The notes under the pieces: generated by a model
Seen by the model: the letters and a program-made list of their open reading frames with translations, nothing else
What the model was told of the DNA's origin: nothing
Database searches by the model: none
DNA from: Amorphus orientalis
Lineage (GTDB): Bacteria > Pseudomonadota > Alphaproteobacteria > Rhizobiales > Amorphaceae
Direction: 5' to 3'
NCBI RefSeq assembly: GCF_030814015.1
Contig: NZ_JAUSUL010000001.1
Location: 462,001 to 526,000, forward strand
DNA: 64,000 bases
In this document: piece after piece, positions 7,933 to 16,850 of the stretch
How the letters are laid out: each line of letters begins with the position of its first letter
Position numbering within the stretch: position 1 is the stretch's first letter
Translations under genes and position numbers: made by a program

Positions 7933-9225
7933 ATGGCCAACGTCGTCGTAGTCGGCTCGCAATGGGGTGACGAAGGCAAGGGGAAGATCGTCGACTGGCT
8001 GTCGGAACGGGCCGACATCGTCGTGCGCTTCCAGGGCGGTCACAATGCCGGCCATACGCTCGTCGTCGGCAATCAGACCTACAAGCTGAGCCTGCTGCCG
8101 TCCGGCGTCGTGCGTCCCGGCAAGCTGTCGATCATCGGCAACGGCGTGGTTCTCGACCCCCACGCGCTGGTGGAGGAGATCGACCGGCTGACCGGCCAGG
8201 GCGTCGAGATCGGCCCCGACAGCCTGAAGATCGCCGAGAACGCGGCGCTGATCCTGTCGCTGCACCGGGAGCTCGACCGCTTCCGCGAGGCCGCCAGCGG
8301 CGCCGGCAAGATCGGCACCACCGGGCGCGGCATCGGTCCGGCCTACGAGGACAAGGTCGGTCGGCGCGCCATTCGCGTGCTGGATCTGGCCGATCCCGAC
8401 ACGCTCTCCGACAAGATCGAGCGCATCCTGACCCACCACAACGCGCTCCGTGCCGGGCTCGGCGTCGAGCTGATCGATCCGCGCGCGCTGCACGACGATC
8501 TGACCTCCGTGGCGCCGAAGATCCTTCCATTCGTCGATGCCACCTGGCGCTCGCTCGACCAGGCGCGCAAGGAGGGCAGCCGGGTGCTGTTCGAAGGCGC
8601 CCAGGGCACGCTTCTCGACATCGACCACGGCACCTATCCGTTCGTGACGTCGTCGAACACGGTGGCCGGACAGGCGGCGGCCGGCTCGGGCACGGGTCCG
8701 TCGACCCTCGGCTACGTGCTGGGCATCACCAAGGCCTACACGACGCGCGTCGGCTCCGGCCCGTTTCCGACCGAACAGTCCAACGAGATCGGCGAGTTCC
8801 TGGGCGAGCGCGGGCGGGAATTCGGCACCGTCACCGGGCGCAAGCGGCGCTGCGGCTGGTTCGATGCGGTGCTGGTCCGCCAGGCGGTGGCGACCGGCGG
8901 CATCACCGGGCTGGCGCTGACCAAACTCGACGTTCTGGACGGTCTCGACGAGTTGAAGATCTGTGTCGGATATCGGCTGGACGGCAAGGAACTCGATCAT
9001 CTTCCTGCCTCACAAACGGCGCAGGCCCGGGTCGAGCCGATCTACGAGACGATCCCCGGCTGGAAAGAAACAACCAAAGGCGCAAGAAAGTGGGCTGACC
9101 TTCCCGCACAGGCGGTCAAATATGTCCGTCACGTCGAGGAGTTGGTTGGCGCGCCGGTTGCGCTATTGTCGACGAGCCCGGAACGGGACGACACAATCCT
9201 TGTGGAAGACCCGTTTCGGGGCTAA
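7933..9225 (+). CDS. purA: Adenylosuccinate synthetase
   Basis: PurA joins IMP and aspartate with GTP to make adenylosuccinate, the first committed step to AMP. The 430-residue protein carries the GTP-binding loop GDEGKGK at 12-18. The catalytic residues are D13 and H41 (GGHNAGHT). The C-terminal GXXD-type and base-recognition segment includes [16 protein letters not shown] precedes the ATG. The next gene begins 39 bp downstream on the same strand and may be co-transcribed. Confidence 0.97.
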   Translation: MANVVVVGSQWGDEGKGKIVDWLSERADIVVRFQGGHNAGHTLVVGNQTYKLSLLPSGVVRPGKLSIIGNGVVLDPHALVEEIDRLTGQGVEIGPDSLKIAENAALILSLHRELDRFREAASGAGKIGTTGRGIGPAYEDKVGRRAIRVLDLADPDTLSDKIERILTHHNALRAGLGVELIDPRALHDDLTSVAPKILPFVDATWRSLDQARKEGSRVLFEGAQGTLLDIDHGTYPFVTSSNTVAGQAAAGSGTGPSTLGYVLGITKAYTTRVGSGPFPTEQSNEIGEFLGERGREFGTVTGRKRRCGWFDAVLVRQAVATGGITGLALTKLDVLDGLDELKICVGYRLDGKELDHLPASQTAQARVEPIYETIPGWKETTKGARKWADLPAQAVKYVRHVEELVGAPVALLSTSPERDDTILVEDPFRG

Positions 9226-9264
9226 GTCTCCGAAAAGTCACAGCAATAGGACCCTACGCGCGCG

Positions 9265-11295
9265 ATGGCGGATTTTCACACGGTCCTGAAACGGGCGGTT
9301 GCGGCGTTGCCCGATCAGAGCGGGCCGAATCGCAGGGCCGTCTACGACAAGGCACGCAAGGCGCTTCTGAAGCAGCTGCAGGGCCTCGATCCGCCGTTGC
9401 CGGCGCAAGAGGTGACACAGCAGCGCCTGTCGCTCGAGGACGCGATTCGCAAGGTCGAGGCCGAAATCGCCCGGGCCCAGCGCGGCCAGACCGGCGACGC
9501 GCCGGCAGCCGGCAGCGCCCCGCCCGCACGCCCGACCGCGCCTCCGCCGCCGCGTCCGCGCGCGCCGACCACCACGCAGGCTCCGCCGCCGCCCCCGCCG
9601 TCCCCGGCCGCCGAGGACGAGGCCCCCGAGCCGGAGGCCGACGAGACCCCGCCGGCGCCGCGCGTGTCGCGCCCGACGTTCCCGTCGGCTCCCCGGGCCC
9701 CGTCGTCCGGGGCGGGTCCCTCGCTGCGCAGCCCCGCCGCGCCGCGCCCGGCCGCGCCCCAGCGTCCGGCCCAGGAGGATGCGGACGGTCCCGACACCCC
9801 GGCCGGCGGGTCCCCGTCTCCCGCCTCCGGGGAGGCTCCTGCGCGCCGGCGCGAGCCGACGCTCCGGCGGCCGGCCGCTCCCGCTGCCCCGACCCCGTCC
9901 GCCGCGAACCCGGCACCCCTGGAACCCGAGGAGGGCGGCGAGGTAACCGATGGTCCGCGCGCGACGCCCCAGGCGCCGGATCCGGCCGGACCGTTCCGCC
10001 GGGTGTCGTCCCGCGACGTGCCGCAATACCGAGACGAGGACGACCTCAGCGAGGAGGAGATCGAGGCGGCCGCGGCGGAAGCCGAGAGCCCCGAGATCCA
10101 GCGCGTCCCGTCGACGGCCGACCGGCGCGGATGGCTGCGCCGGCGCGGATCGCGGAAGGACGCCGCCGACGAGCCGGAGATGGCCGAGGCGGAACCGGCG
10201 GATGCCTATGATGCCCGCGAGGAGGACGACTATCCCGATGACGGCTACGCCGACGACGGGTACGTCGATGCCGACGACTACGCGGACGAGGATTACGACG
10301 ACTATTACGAGGAAGAGGACGACCGGAGCCGCAAGCGCAGCTTCCGCTGGCTCGTCGCGCCGCTGGTCATTCTGCTGATTCTGGCTATCGGCGCGTTCGC
10401 GCTCTACAGCCAGCGCGATGCGATCATGGCGATGATGTCGCCGTCCGGCGATCAGACCGAGACGGCCAGCACGCCCGCGGCCACGCCCGATCCGGAATCC
10501 GACAAGATCTCCGACCGGCTGAACGGTGCCGCCGGAGAGGAATCCGATTCGGAGGTCGTCGCACCCGACGCCCGGTCTGTGCGCACGACGCGGGTCGTGA
10601 CGCCGCGCAACCCGGACGGCTCCGCATCGCAGCCGGCGTCCCAGAACGGCCAGACGCCGCTGCCGGGGACCGCGCCGGAGACGGCGAGCCCGGCCGAGGG
10701 CACCGCTCCCGCCGCCGGACAGGCGGACCGGCCGGACGGACTGGAGCGTCCGAGCGGCGACTTCGAGGCCGTGCTCTACGAGGAGGGCAACAGCTCCCAG
10801 GGCGGCAACGCGCTGCGCGGCTCCATCGACTGGGAGTTCGTCGAGGAATCGATCGGCGGCCAGCCGCCGGAGCCGGTGGTGCGCGCCAAGCTCGCCATTC
10901 CGGGCCGCGACATGATCACCACGCTCCTGTTCCGCAAGAACGACGACCAGGCGCTGCCCGCCAGCCACCTGATCGAGGTGTCGTTCGAGCTGCCGTCGGA
11001 TTTCCCGGGCGAGGCCATCGCCAACGTGCCCGGCCTGATCATGAAGACCAGCGAGCAGGCCCAGGGCAACGCCCTGATGGGGGCGTCGGCCAAGGTCTCC
11101 GACAATCTGTTCTGGATCGCCCTGTCGGCGACGCCGGAGGACGAGGAGAACAATCTGCGGCTCCTCAGGGACCGGAGCTGGATCGACATACCGCTGCTCT
11201 ACGAGAACGGCGGCCGCGCGATCCTCACGTTCAACAAGGGCCCCGACGGCACCGAGGCGATCAACCAGGCGCTCGACGCCTGGGACGCCCAGTAG
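9265..11295 (+). CDS. Proline-rich, acidic, single-pass membrane protein of unknown function
   Basis: 676 residues with a clear order. Residues 1-75 are a helical N-terminus (FHTVLKRAVAALPDQSGPNR). Residues about 80-240 are Pro/Ala/Arg-rich and probably disordered. Residues about 310-352 form a very acidic Asp/Tyr/Glu tract (ADDGYVDADDYADEDYDDYY). A basic RKRSFR precedes one membrane helix at about 362-382 (VAPLVILLILAIGAFALYS). A Pro/Ser-rich periplasmic linker follows, then a folded C-terminal domain (about 510-676, DFEAVLYEEGN to the end). Orientation is N-in by the positive-inside rule. I do not recognise a family. Its position behind purA suggests co-transcription. Confidence 0.8.
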   Translation: MADFHTVLKRAVAALPDQSGPNRRAVYDKARKALLKQLQGLDPPLPAQEVTQQRLSLEDAIRKVEAEIARAQRGQTGDAPAAGSAPPARPTAPPPPRPRAPTTTQAPPPPPPSPAAEDEAPEPEADETPPAPRVSRPTFPSAPRAPSSGAGPSLRSPAAPRPAAPQRPAQEDADGPDTPAGGSPSPASGEAPARRREPTLRRPAAPAAPTPSAANPAPLEPEEGGEVTDGPRATPQAPDPAGPFRRVSSRDVPQYRDEDDLSEEEIEAAAAEAESPEIQRVPSTADRRGWLRRRGSRKDAADEPEMAEAEPADAYDAREEDDYPDDGYADDGYVDADDYADEDYDDYYEEEDDRSRKRSFRWLVAPLVILLILAIGAFALYSQRDAIMAMMSPSGDQTETASTPAATPDPESDKISDRLNGAAGEESDSEVVAPDARSVRTTRVVTPRNPDGSASQPASQNGQTPLPGTAPETASPAEGTAPAAGQADRPDGLERPSGDFEAVLYEEGNSSQGGNALRGSIDWEFVEESIGGQPPEPVVRAKLAIPGRDMITTLLFRKNDDQALPASHLIEVSFELPSDFPGEAIANVPGLIMKTSEQAQGNALMGASAKVSDNLFWIALSATPEDEENNLRLLRDRSWIDIPLLYENGGRAILTFNKGPDGTEAINQALDAWDAQ

Positions 11296-11377
11296 GTTGC
11301 CCACCGCCGGTCGGCCATGCGGTGGACGCCGCATGGCTGCCGGCCACGCATTCCGGCTTGCCCTCAGCCGCCGGTCG

Positions 11378-11399
11378 GGGCTACCAGTAGCCCTCTTTT
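11378..11399 (+). terminator. Hairpin with T-rich tail just before leuD
   Basis: GGGCTAC-CA-GTAGCCC followed by TCTTTTG, 82 bp after the stop of the 9265-11295 gene and 21 bp before the leuD ATG. It looks like an intrinsic terminator for the upstream gene. Because it almost touches the leuD start it could also attenuate leuD expression; no leader peptide was identified. Confidence 0.55.
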
Positions 11400-11420
11400 G
11401 ACAGGTTCTGGATAAACGCC

Positions 11421-12026
11421 ATGGAGAAGTTCACCGTCCTCACCGGTGTCGCCGCGCCGCTGCCGATGATCAATGTCGACACCGACATGATCATTCCGAA
11501 GCAGTATCTGAAGACGATCAAGCGGACGGGGCTCGGGACCGGGCTTTTCTCCGAGCTGCGCTACAACGAGGACGGCAGCGAGAACCCCGAGTTCGTGCTC
11601 AACCAGCCGGCCTACCGCAACGCCGAGATCCTGGTCGCCGGGGACAATTTCGGCTGCGGGTCGAGCCGCGAGCATGCGCCGTGGGCGCTCATGGATTTCG
11701 GCATCCGCTGCGTGATCTCCACCTCGTTCGCCGACATCTTCTTCAACAACTGCGCCAAGAACGGCATCCTGGCGATCAAGGTGTCGGAAGACGAGCTGGC
11801 CCTTCTGATGGACGACGCCGAGCGCGGCTCCAACGCCAAGATCACCGTCGACCTTGAGGCCCAGGAGATCCGCGGCCCCGACGGCGGCGTGGTCAAGTTC
11901 GACATCGATCCGTGGACCAAGCACTGCCTGCTGAACGGGCTCGACGACATCGCGCTCACGCTGGAGAAGGATCCGGCGATCACGGGGTACGAGGACCAGG
12001 TCTCCAAGGACCGCCCCTGGGTCTGA
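11421..12026 (+). CDS. leuD: 3-isopropylmalate dehydratase small subunit
   Basis: LeuD (201 residues) is the swivel subunit that, with LeuC, isomerises 2- to 3-isopropylmalate in leucine synthesis. Diagnostic stretches are [17 protein letters not shown], the active-site loop [16 protein letters not shown] and [13 protein letters not shown]. Length is typical for the bacterial subunit. leuC is not in the window. leuB lies 0.9 kb downstream but on the other strand, separated by a toxin-antitoxin module. The Shine-Dalgarno is weak (a GGTTCTGGAT stretch). Confidence 0.95.
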   Translation: MEKFTVLTGVAAPLPMINVDTDMIIPKQYLKTIKRTGLGTGLFSELRYNEDGSENPEFVLNQPAYRNAEILVAGDNFGCGSSREHAPWALMDFGIRCVISTSFADIFFNNCAKNGILAIKVSEDELALLMDDAERGSNAKITVDLEAQEIRGPDGGVVKFDIDPWTKHCLLNGLDDIALTLEKDPAITGYEDQVSKDRPWV

Positions 12027-12049
12027 GCGAATCCGGGTTCTGTTTCGCC

Positions 12050-12190
12050 CACGCGAACTCACTTCGTTCGCCGCTGCGCGGGCGCGGCCGGTTCTTTCGT
12101 CCCGACCGCTTCGCTCCGCGCCAGCTGGTCCTTTTCCCGGTCGCTTCGCTCCGCGCCTCTTGACCGGCCGGCGCGCGGTCGCGCGCTGAC
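12050..12190. repeat. Family C GC-rich repeat
   Basis: Contains CGAACTCACTTCGTTCGCC, TTCTTTCGTCCC and CGCTTCGCTCCGCGCC blocks that recur at 27045-27140 and, in inverse orientation, at 20343-20425. It lies directly after leuD and before a degenerate family A copy. I see no gene in it. Confidence 0.6.
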
Positions 12191-12195
12191 AAGCA

Positions 12196-12241
12196 AAGCC
12201 AGCGAGAATGGGAACCGGTTTTCCGTCTGGGACAGCGGCTA
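12196..12241. repeat. Family A intergenic repeat, degenerate copy A2
   Basis: The core GGGAACCGGTTTTCCGTC is conserved, but the outer arms have decayed to a 4-bp match (AGCC / GGCT). It lies next to a family C block and 27 bp from the end of the toxin gene. Confidence 0.6.
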
Positions 12242-12267
12242 CAGGGATCAGTCGGGCCGAGTTCGCC

Positions 12268-12561
12268 CTACTCCGGCCCGAGAGACGTCCCCGGGTCGCG
12301 CGACGTGTGGAAGATGCTCTCGATGCTGAGGGTGTCTCCCAGAATCCGGTAGAAGATCCGGTACCGGAACGCCGTCAGCGTGAAGACGTAGACCCCGAGT
12401 ATATCTGTCGCCCGACCGATGCGCGGATAGCGCTCGAGGCTGCGCACGGCCATCTCCAGAGCGTCAGCGAAACCCCGGGCGGCGGCCGGATTTTCAGACA
12501 GCAGATAGTCAACAGCGTCGCTCAGTTCCTGATCGGCTCGCCGGCTGAGCCGGGCCTTCAT
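12268..12561 (-). CDS. ParE/RelE-superfamily toxin
   Basis: A 97-residue basic protein of the type II toxin fold: helical N-terminus LSRRADQELSDAVDYLL, ARGFADALEMAVRSLERYP, then the beta-rich core VYVFTLTAFRYRIFYRILGDTLSIESIFHTSR. The FRYRIFYR strand and terminal IFHTSRDP are typical of ParE-like toxins, which usually poison gyrase. The ATG overlaps the antitoxin stop by 4 nt (antitoxin first, toxin second), the common arrangement. No motif separates a gyrase poison from an mRNase here. Confidence 0.85.
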   Translation of the reverse strand: MKARLSRRADQELSDAVDYLLSENPAAARGFADALEMAVRSLERYPRIGRATDILGVYVFTLTAFRYRIFYRILGDTLSIESIFHTSRDPGTSLGPE

Positions 12562-12785
12562 GCCGAACGCAGTCGGGCCAGGTGCCGGGCGAGAGCGTCG
12601 TCGTCCGCCGTTCGGCCCGCGTCGGTGTCTGCGATACCGGCTTCCACCGCCCGCCGTTCGTCCGGGCCGAGAACCAGCGGGTTTCCGTCACCGATCTGAT
12701 CAAGAATCAGGCGCGCCAAGGCATCCTGCCGCTCGGCGGGCAGGTCGGACAGGGCGCGGATGGCTTCTTCCATCAGTCTGGTCAT
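12558..12785 (-). CDS. Antitoxin of the ParE-type module
   Basis: A 75-residue acidic protein: MTRLMEEAIRALSDLPAERQ opens it, followed by DALARLILDQIGDG and an acidic C-terminus (DTDAGRTADDDALARHLARL). The LPAERQDALARLILD helix is typical of short antitoxins paired with ParE/RelE toxins, where the C-terminus wraps the toxin. The start ATG at 12785 is chosen because upstream sequence in this frame overlaps leuB antisense. A 7-bp palindrome sits 13 bp upstream and is a plausible autoregulatory operator. Confidence 0.8.
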   Translation of the reverse strand: MTRLMEEAIRALSDLPAERQDALARLILDQIGDGNPLVLGPDERRAVEAGIADTDAGRTADDDALARHLARLRSA

Positions 12786-12798
12786 GCCGACCAATCTA

Positions 12799-12817
12799 GC
12801 ACGGCTTGCTGCCGTGC
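12799..12817. promoter_or_regulatory. Palindrome upstream of the antitoxin gene
   Basis: GCACGGC-TTGCT-GCCGTGC, a perfect 7-bp inverted repeat located 13 bp before the antitoxin ATG. Toxin-antitoxin operons are usually repressed by the complex binding such a site, so an operator is the simplest reading (inference). Confidence 0.5.
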
Positions 12818-12845
12818 GTCCGCGCGGCGGCGTCATCCTTCGACA

Positions 12846-12869
12846 AAAAGGGGCCGTGCGGCCCCTTTT
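12846..12869 (-). terminator. Intrinsic terminator of leuB
   Basis: AAAAGGGGCC-GTGC-GGCCCCTTTT is a perfect 10-bp stem. On the minus strand it ends in a run of five T. It lies 92 bp after the leuB stop, between leuB and the toxin-antitoxin genes, and so insulates the module from leuB transcription. Confidence 0.75.
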
Positions 12870-12961
12870 CGCATTCTCTCGCAAGGACTGGCGCGGACGC
12901 CTGGTATCGACTCGCAATGCCGGACGGGCCAACAACCGGCTCCCGCTTCGCGTGGCTTTGC

Positions 12962-14077
12962 TCAGGCCGCCAGGTTGTCCAGCGCGGCGATGATGGCGGC
13001 CGTCATCTCCTCGGTGCCGACGGTGTCGGCCCCGTCCGGGGCGATGTCGGCGGTGCGCGCGCCGCTGTCGAGCGCGGTTGCGATCGCCTTGTCCAGCAGA
13101 TCGGCTTCCTCGACCAGCCCGAACGAATAGCGCAGCGCCATCGCGAACGAGGCGATCATCGCGATCGGATTGGCGCGGCCGGTGCCGGTGATGTCCGGGG
13201 CGGAGCCGTGGACGGGCTCGTAGAGCGCCTTGCGACGGCCGGTGGTCGGGTCCGGGGCGCCGAGCGAGGCGGACGGCAGCATGCCGAGCGAGCCGGTCAG
13301 CATCGCCGCCACGTCGGACAGCATGTCGCCGAACAGGTTGTCGCAGACGATCACGTCGAACTGCTTCGGACGGCGGACGAGCTGCATGCCGCAGTTGTCG
13401 GCGAGCATGTGCTCCAGCTCCACGTCCGGATAGTCGGCTTCGCGGACGCGCTCCACGACTTCCTTCCACAGCACGCCGGACTTCATGACGTTGCGCTTTT
13501 CCGACGACGTCACCTTGTTGCGCCGGGTTCGCGCCAGGTCGAAGGCGACGCGGGCGATGCGCTCGATCTCGAAGGTGTCGTAGACCTGGGTGTCGACGGC
13601 CCGCTTCTGGCCGTTGCCGAGATCCCGGATTTCCTTCGGCTCGCCGAAATAGACGCCGCCGGTGAGCTCGCGGACGATCAGGATGTCCAGACCTTCGACA
13701 AGCTCCTTCTTCAGGCTCGAGGCGTCGGCGAGCGCGGCATAGCAGATCGCCGGGCGCAGATTGGCGAAGAGCTGCAGATCCTTGCGCAGCCGCAGAAGGC
13801 CGGCCTCGGGGCGGACGTCGTAGGGCACGTCGTCCCACTTCGGTCCGCCGACGGCGCCGAACAGCACCGCGTCGGCCGCGAGCGCCTTCTGCATCGTCTC
13901 TTCGGAGATGGCCGCGCCATGGGCGTCGTAGGCCGCGCCACCCACCAGATCGGTCTCGGTGGTGAACAGCTTGCCGCCGGCACGGCGGTTGAACCAGTCG
14001 ATCACTTCGCCGGCCGAGGCCATGATTTCCGGTCCGATGCCGTCACCGGGCAGAAGCAGAAGCGAATGGGTGGTCAT
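12962..14077 (-). CDS. leuB: 3-isopropylmalate dehydrogenase
   Basis: LeuB (371 residues) oxidatively decarboxylates 3-isopropylmalate with NAD+ to the leucine precursor 2-oxoisocaproate. Visible signatures: [11 protein letters not shown] at the N-terminus, TGGVYFG and a YDT loop, [15 protein letters not shown], and the family motif [27 protein letters not shown] with GSAPDITG following. Length is normal. It is convergent with leuD rather than in line with it. Confidence 0.96.
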   Translation of the reverse strand: MTTHSLLLLPGDGIGPEIMASAGEVIDWFNRRAGGKLFTTETDLVGGAAYDAHGAAISEETMQKALAADAVLFGAVGGPKWDDVPYDVRPEAGLLRLRKDLQLFANLRPAICYAALADASSLKKELVEGLDILIVRELTGGVYFGEPKEIRDLGNGQKRAVDTQVYDTFEIERIARVAFDLARTRRNKVTSSEKRNVMKSGVLWKEVVERVREADYPDVELEHMLADNCGMQLVRRPKQFDVIVCDNLFGDMLSDVAAMLTGSLGMLPSASLGAPDPTTGRRKALYEPVHGSAPDITGTGRANPIAMIASFAMALRYSFGLVEEADLLDKAIATALDSGARTADIAPDGADTVGTEEMTAAIIAALDNLAA

Positions 14078-14161
14078 GGCGGGCGATCCTCGGCTCTTGT
14101 TGCCAGTGTTGACTGGTGCCTAACGGCTTGCCGGACCGATGGCAATATGGCGGGCGGGCGG

Positions 14162-15121
14162 TCAGTCCTCGATGTCGGCGAGGGTGGTCAAGTCGACGTT
14201 GCAGCCGCACACCAGCACACCCACCCGTTCGCCCGGTTCGGGGCGGTAGGCGCCGGCAAGCAGGGCTGCGAGCGCCGTGGCGCCGCCGGGCTCCGCGGCG
14301 ATCCCCAGCTCGCGCCAGAGCCGGGCCTGGGCGGTGCGGATGGCGGCGTCCGGCACGGTCACGGCGTCGTCGAGAAAGGCCCGGGCCTGGGCGAAGACGA
14401 GATCGCCCACCCGGCGGGCGCCGAGGGAATCGGCTGCCACGCCGGAGACGTCCACGTCGACCGGGTGGCCGGCGTCGCGCGCCGCCTTCAGGCAATGGGA
14501 GGTGTCCGGTTCGACGGCGACGATCTTCCCGCGCTGCTCGTACCAGGTGGCGATGCCGGCCATCAGCCCGCCGCCGCCGACGGCGACGAGCACGGTGTCC
14601 AGCTCCGGGACGGCGCGCTCCCATTCCAGCCCGACCGTGCCCTGACCGGCGATGGTGGCGGGCGTGTCGTAGGGATGGATGTCGATGGCGCCGGTCTCCG
14701 CCCGGAACGCCGCGCAGGCGTCGGCCGCGTCGGCATAGCGCGCGCCGCCGATGCGGACGTCGGCGCCGGCCTGGCGGATCTTGGCGACCTTCACGGGGCT
14801 TGCGATCTCCGGAACGAAGATGGTCGCCCGGCGGCCGAGCTGCGAGGCGGCGAAAGCGACGGCCGCGCCGTGATTGCCGCCGGAGGCAGCGGCCACGTCC
14901 GCGGTGGCGTCGTCGGCCGACAGCAGCGAGTTGAACGCGCCGCGCGGCTTGAAGGAGCCGGTGTGCTGCAGGCATTCGAGCTTCAGGGAGAGGTCCAGAT
15001 CGAGCCCGAAGGCGCCCCGGCCGGGAGCGATCACCGGCGTCTCGCGGATATGGCCTGAGATCCGGGCGTAGGCGGCTTCGATATCGGCGCGGGCGACGGC
15101 GGGGGAGGGGGACGCAGACAT
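14162..15121 (-). CDS. Threonine/serine dehydratase-like PLP enzyme
   Basis: A 319-residue fold-type II PLP enzyme. The Schiff-base lysine is in TGSFKPRGAFN, the substrate loop is ASGGNHGAA, and the phosphate-binding glycine loop is VAVGGGGLMAGIA. It lacks the C-terminal ACT-like regulatory domains of biosynthetic IlvA, so it is probably catabolic: deamination of threonine or serine, or a related hydroxy-amino acid, to a 2-oxo acid. EPGGATALAAL is the usual C-terminal cofactor contact. It is a stand-alone gene. Confidence 0.85.
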   Translation of the reverse strand: MSASPSPAVARADIEAAYARISGHIRETPVIAPGRGAFGLDLDLSLKLECLQHTGSFKPRGAFNSLLSADDATADVAAASGGNHGAAVAFAASQLGRRATIFVPEIASPVKVAKIRQAGADVRIGGARYADAADACAAFRAETGAIDIHPYDTPATIAGQGTVGLEWERAVPELDTVLVAVGGGGLMAGIATWYEQRGKIVAVEPDTSHCLKAARDAGHPVDVDVSGVAADSLGARRVGDLVFAQARAFLDDAVTVPDAAIRTAQARLWRELGIAAEPGGATALAALLAGAYRPEPGERVGVLVCGCNVDLTTLADIED

Positions 15122-15209
15122 GAAAGGACCTTTCGCATTCGGCGCGGAAATTCTGAGAGGCGACCGTGGTCTAGCCGGATTTTCGCGGCTGCGGAACGGG
15201 TCAGCCCCG

Positions 15210-15977
15210 TCAGTCGATGAGGGTGGCGCCCGCCGAGAGGACCAGGTGCAGCCCGATCAGGGTCAGAAGGGCCTTGAGACCGGTGCGGAACACCTTCTCA
15301 GGCAGCAGGCTGAGGACCCGGGTGCCGACGACCGTGCCGGCGAACCCGGCCAGCACCATGGCGAGCGCCAGCGGCAGCCACTCGGCGAAGGCGAAGCCCA
15401 GCGCGCCGAACACCACGATCTTGAGAAGATGCTGGACGAACATGGAGCCGGCGAAGAGCGCGACCAGCTCGTTCTTGGTAAGCGCCGCGCCGGTATAGAG
15501 CGCCATCACGAACGGACCGGTGGCGCCGACGAACATGGTCAGAAGCGTGGAGGCCGCCCCGCCCACGCCGAGCAGGAGACGGCTTTCCGCGCCGATCTTC
15601 GGCATCTTTCCCCACACCGACCACAGCACGAACAGGCCGACGCCGAGCTTGAGGGCGGTCTCCGGCAGGTCGACGACGAGGAGGCCGCCGGCGACGCCGC
15701 CGCCGATCGCCCCGAGCGTGAACCAGGTCAGAATGTCGAGCCGGAGGTGGCGCGCCTGGAGCACGAGGCGGCCGGTGTTGGAGCCGAGCTGGACCACGCC
15801 GTGGACCGGGACCAGCGCGGAGATCGGCACCAGCGGGATCATGACGGCGATCAGGAGAAGCCCGCCGCCGATGCCGAAGGCGGCCGTCATGGCGGAGGTG
15901 AAGCCGGCCACGGCGATCAGAAGCACGGCCGCCCACGGCGCAAGCCCGTCGGGCGTCAGCAGGGCGACGAAATCCAA
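15210..15977 (-). CDS. TSUP (TauE/SafE) family membrane permease
   Basis: A 255-residue, roughly eight-helix inner-membrane protein of the sulfite/organosulfonate exporter family, with duplicated TSUP motifs (TAAFGIGGGLLLIAVMIPL; GVGGAASTLLTMFVGATGP). Substrates in the family include sulfite, sulfoacetate and other small anions; which one applies here is unknown. The start appears to be TTG at 15977, preceded by GAGGAC at a good distance, because no ATG or GTG precedes the first helix. Confidence 0.85.
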   Translation of the reverse strand: MDFVALLTPDGLAPWAAVLLIAVAGFTSAMTAAFGIGGGLLLIAVMIPLVPISALVPVHGVVQLGSNTGRLVLQARHLRLDILTWFTLGAIGGGVAGGLLVVDLPETALKLGVGLFVLWSVWGKMPKIGAESRLLLGVGGAASTLLTMFVGATGPFVMALYTGAALTKNELVALFAGSMFVQHLLKIVVFGALGFAFAEWLPLALAMVLAGFAGTVVGTRVLSLLPEKVFRTGLKALLTLIGLHLVLSAGATLID

Positions 15978-16078
15978 TCCTCTGTCCTCGTGGAGACCGG
16001 CGGCCGGCAGGCGTCAGGGCGGGGGTCGGCCGGACCGGAGACGCCGGCCGATCGAAAGAACACCGAGGACGGCGGCGG

Positions 16079-16714
16079 TCAGGACGGCGCGCGCCGCTCG
16101 GCTTCGGCGATGAGATCTTCCACGACGGGCAGGATGTTGTCGACGATGATCTCCACGCCTTCGGCGTTCGGATGGATGCCGTCACCGAGCCCGTATTGCG
16201 GTTCGCCGGCCACGCCCTCCAGGAAGAAGGGATAGTAGAACGCGTCGTGGGTTTCGGCGAGCTCGCCGAAGATCGGATTGAACGCCTCCTGATAGGCCGG
16301 GCCCATGTTCGGCGGCGCGAGCATCCCGGCAAGCAGCACGGGAATGTCCCGCTCGCCGAGCGTGGTCAGCATGGCATCGAGATTGTCCCTGGTGACCGAC
16401 GGGTCGATGCCGCGCAGCGCGTCATTGCCGCCGAGTTCCAGGATCACGCCGTCGGTGTCGTCGGGAACGGACCAGTCGAGCCGCGACAGGCCGCCGGAGG
16501 TGGTGTCGCCGGAGACGCCCGCATTGACCACCTCGACGTCGTGGCCCTGTTCCCTCAGCCGGGCCTGAAGAACCTCGGCGAAGCCCTCGTCGGGGCCGAG
16601 CTGATAGCCGGCGGTCAGGCTGTCGCCGAACGCGACCAGCTTAATCGGATCCTGGGCGAAGCCGGCGGTCGGAGCCGCCAGGAGGAGAACCAGCCCAAAC
16701 AGTAACGCGCGCAT
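16079..16714 (-). CDS. tesA: SGNH-hydrolase arylesterase / lysophospholipase
   Basis: A 211-residue exported esterase. The signal peptide spans about 1-20 (LLFGLVLLLAAPTAGFA, cleavage near AQD). Block I GDSL has the nucleophile S32 (AFGDSLTAGY). Block III is GGNDALRG, and the catalytic Asp/His are in DGIHPNAEG near the C-terminus. TesA-type enzymes hydrolyse thioesters and lysophospholipids in the periplasm. I take the ATG at 16714; a TTG codon lies just before it. It is divergent from an ABC ATPase/permease pair, the same arrangement as tesA-ybbA-ybbP in enterobacteria. Confidence 0.9.
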   Translation of the reverse strand: MRALLFGLVLLLAAPTAGFAQDPIKLVAFGDSLTAGYQLGPDEGFAEVLQARLREQGHDVEVVNAGVSGDTTSGGLSRLDWSVPDDTDGVILELGGNDALRGIDPSVTRDNLDAMLTTLGERDIPVLLAGMLAPPNMGPAYQEAFNPIFGELAETHDAFYYPFFLEGVAGEPQYGLGDGIHPNAEGVEIIVDNILPVVEDLIAEAERRAPS

Positions 16715-16850
16715 CAATCGTCCGCCTCATCTGGATCTGAAGTCGTTACGGCCCATATGGCCCAAGGAGCATTGCGCTGCACAAATCGGTGCGTACACCC
16801 AGCCATCCCGCCCTCTTTGCCGGGAATGTCTGATCGAAGGAGTTCATCCC

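Noticed and set aside
9238-11334. 698-residue frame antisense to the proline-rich membrane protein
   Set aside because: Gly/Arg-rich shadow of GC-rich codons. The sense frame has a membrane helix, coherent domains and a start just downstream of purA.
12786-13838. Long upstream extension of the antitoxin frame
   Set aside because: It is antisense to leuB and crosses the leuB terminator; the 75-residue form matches antitoxin size and has the 4-nt overlap with the toxin.
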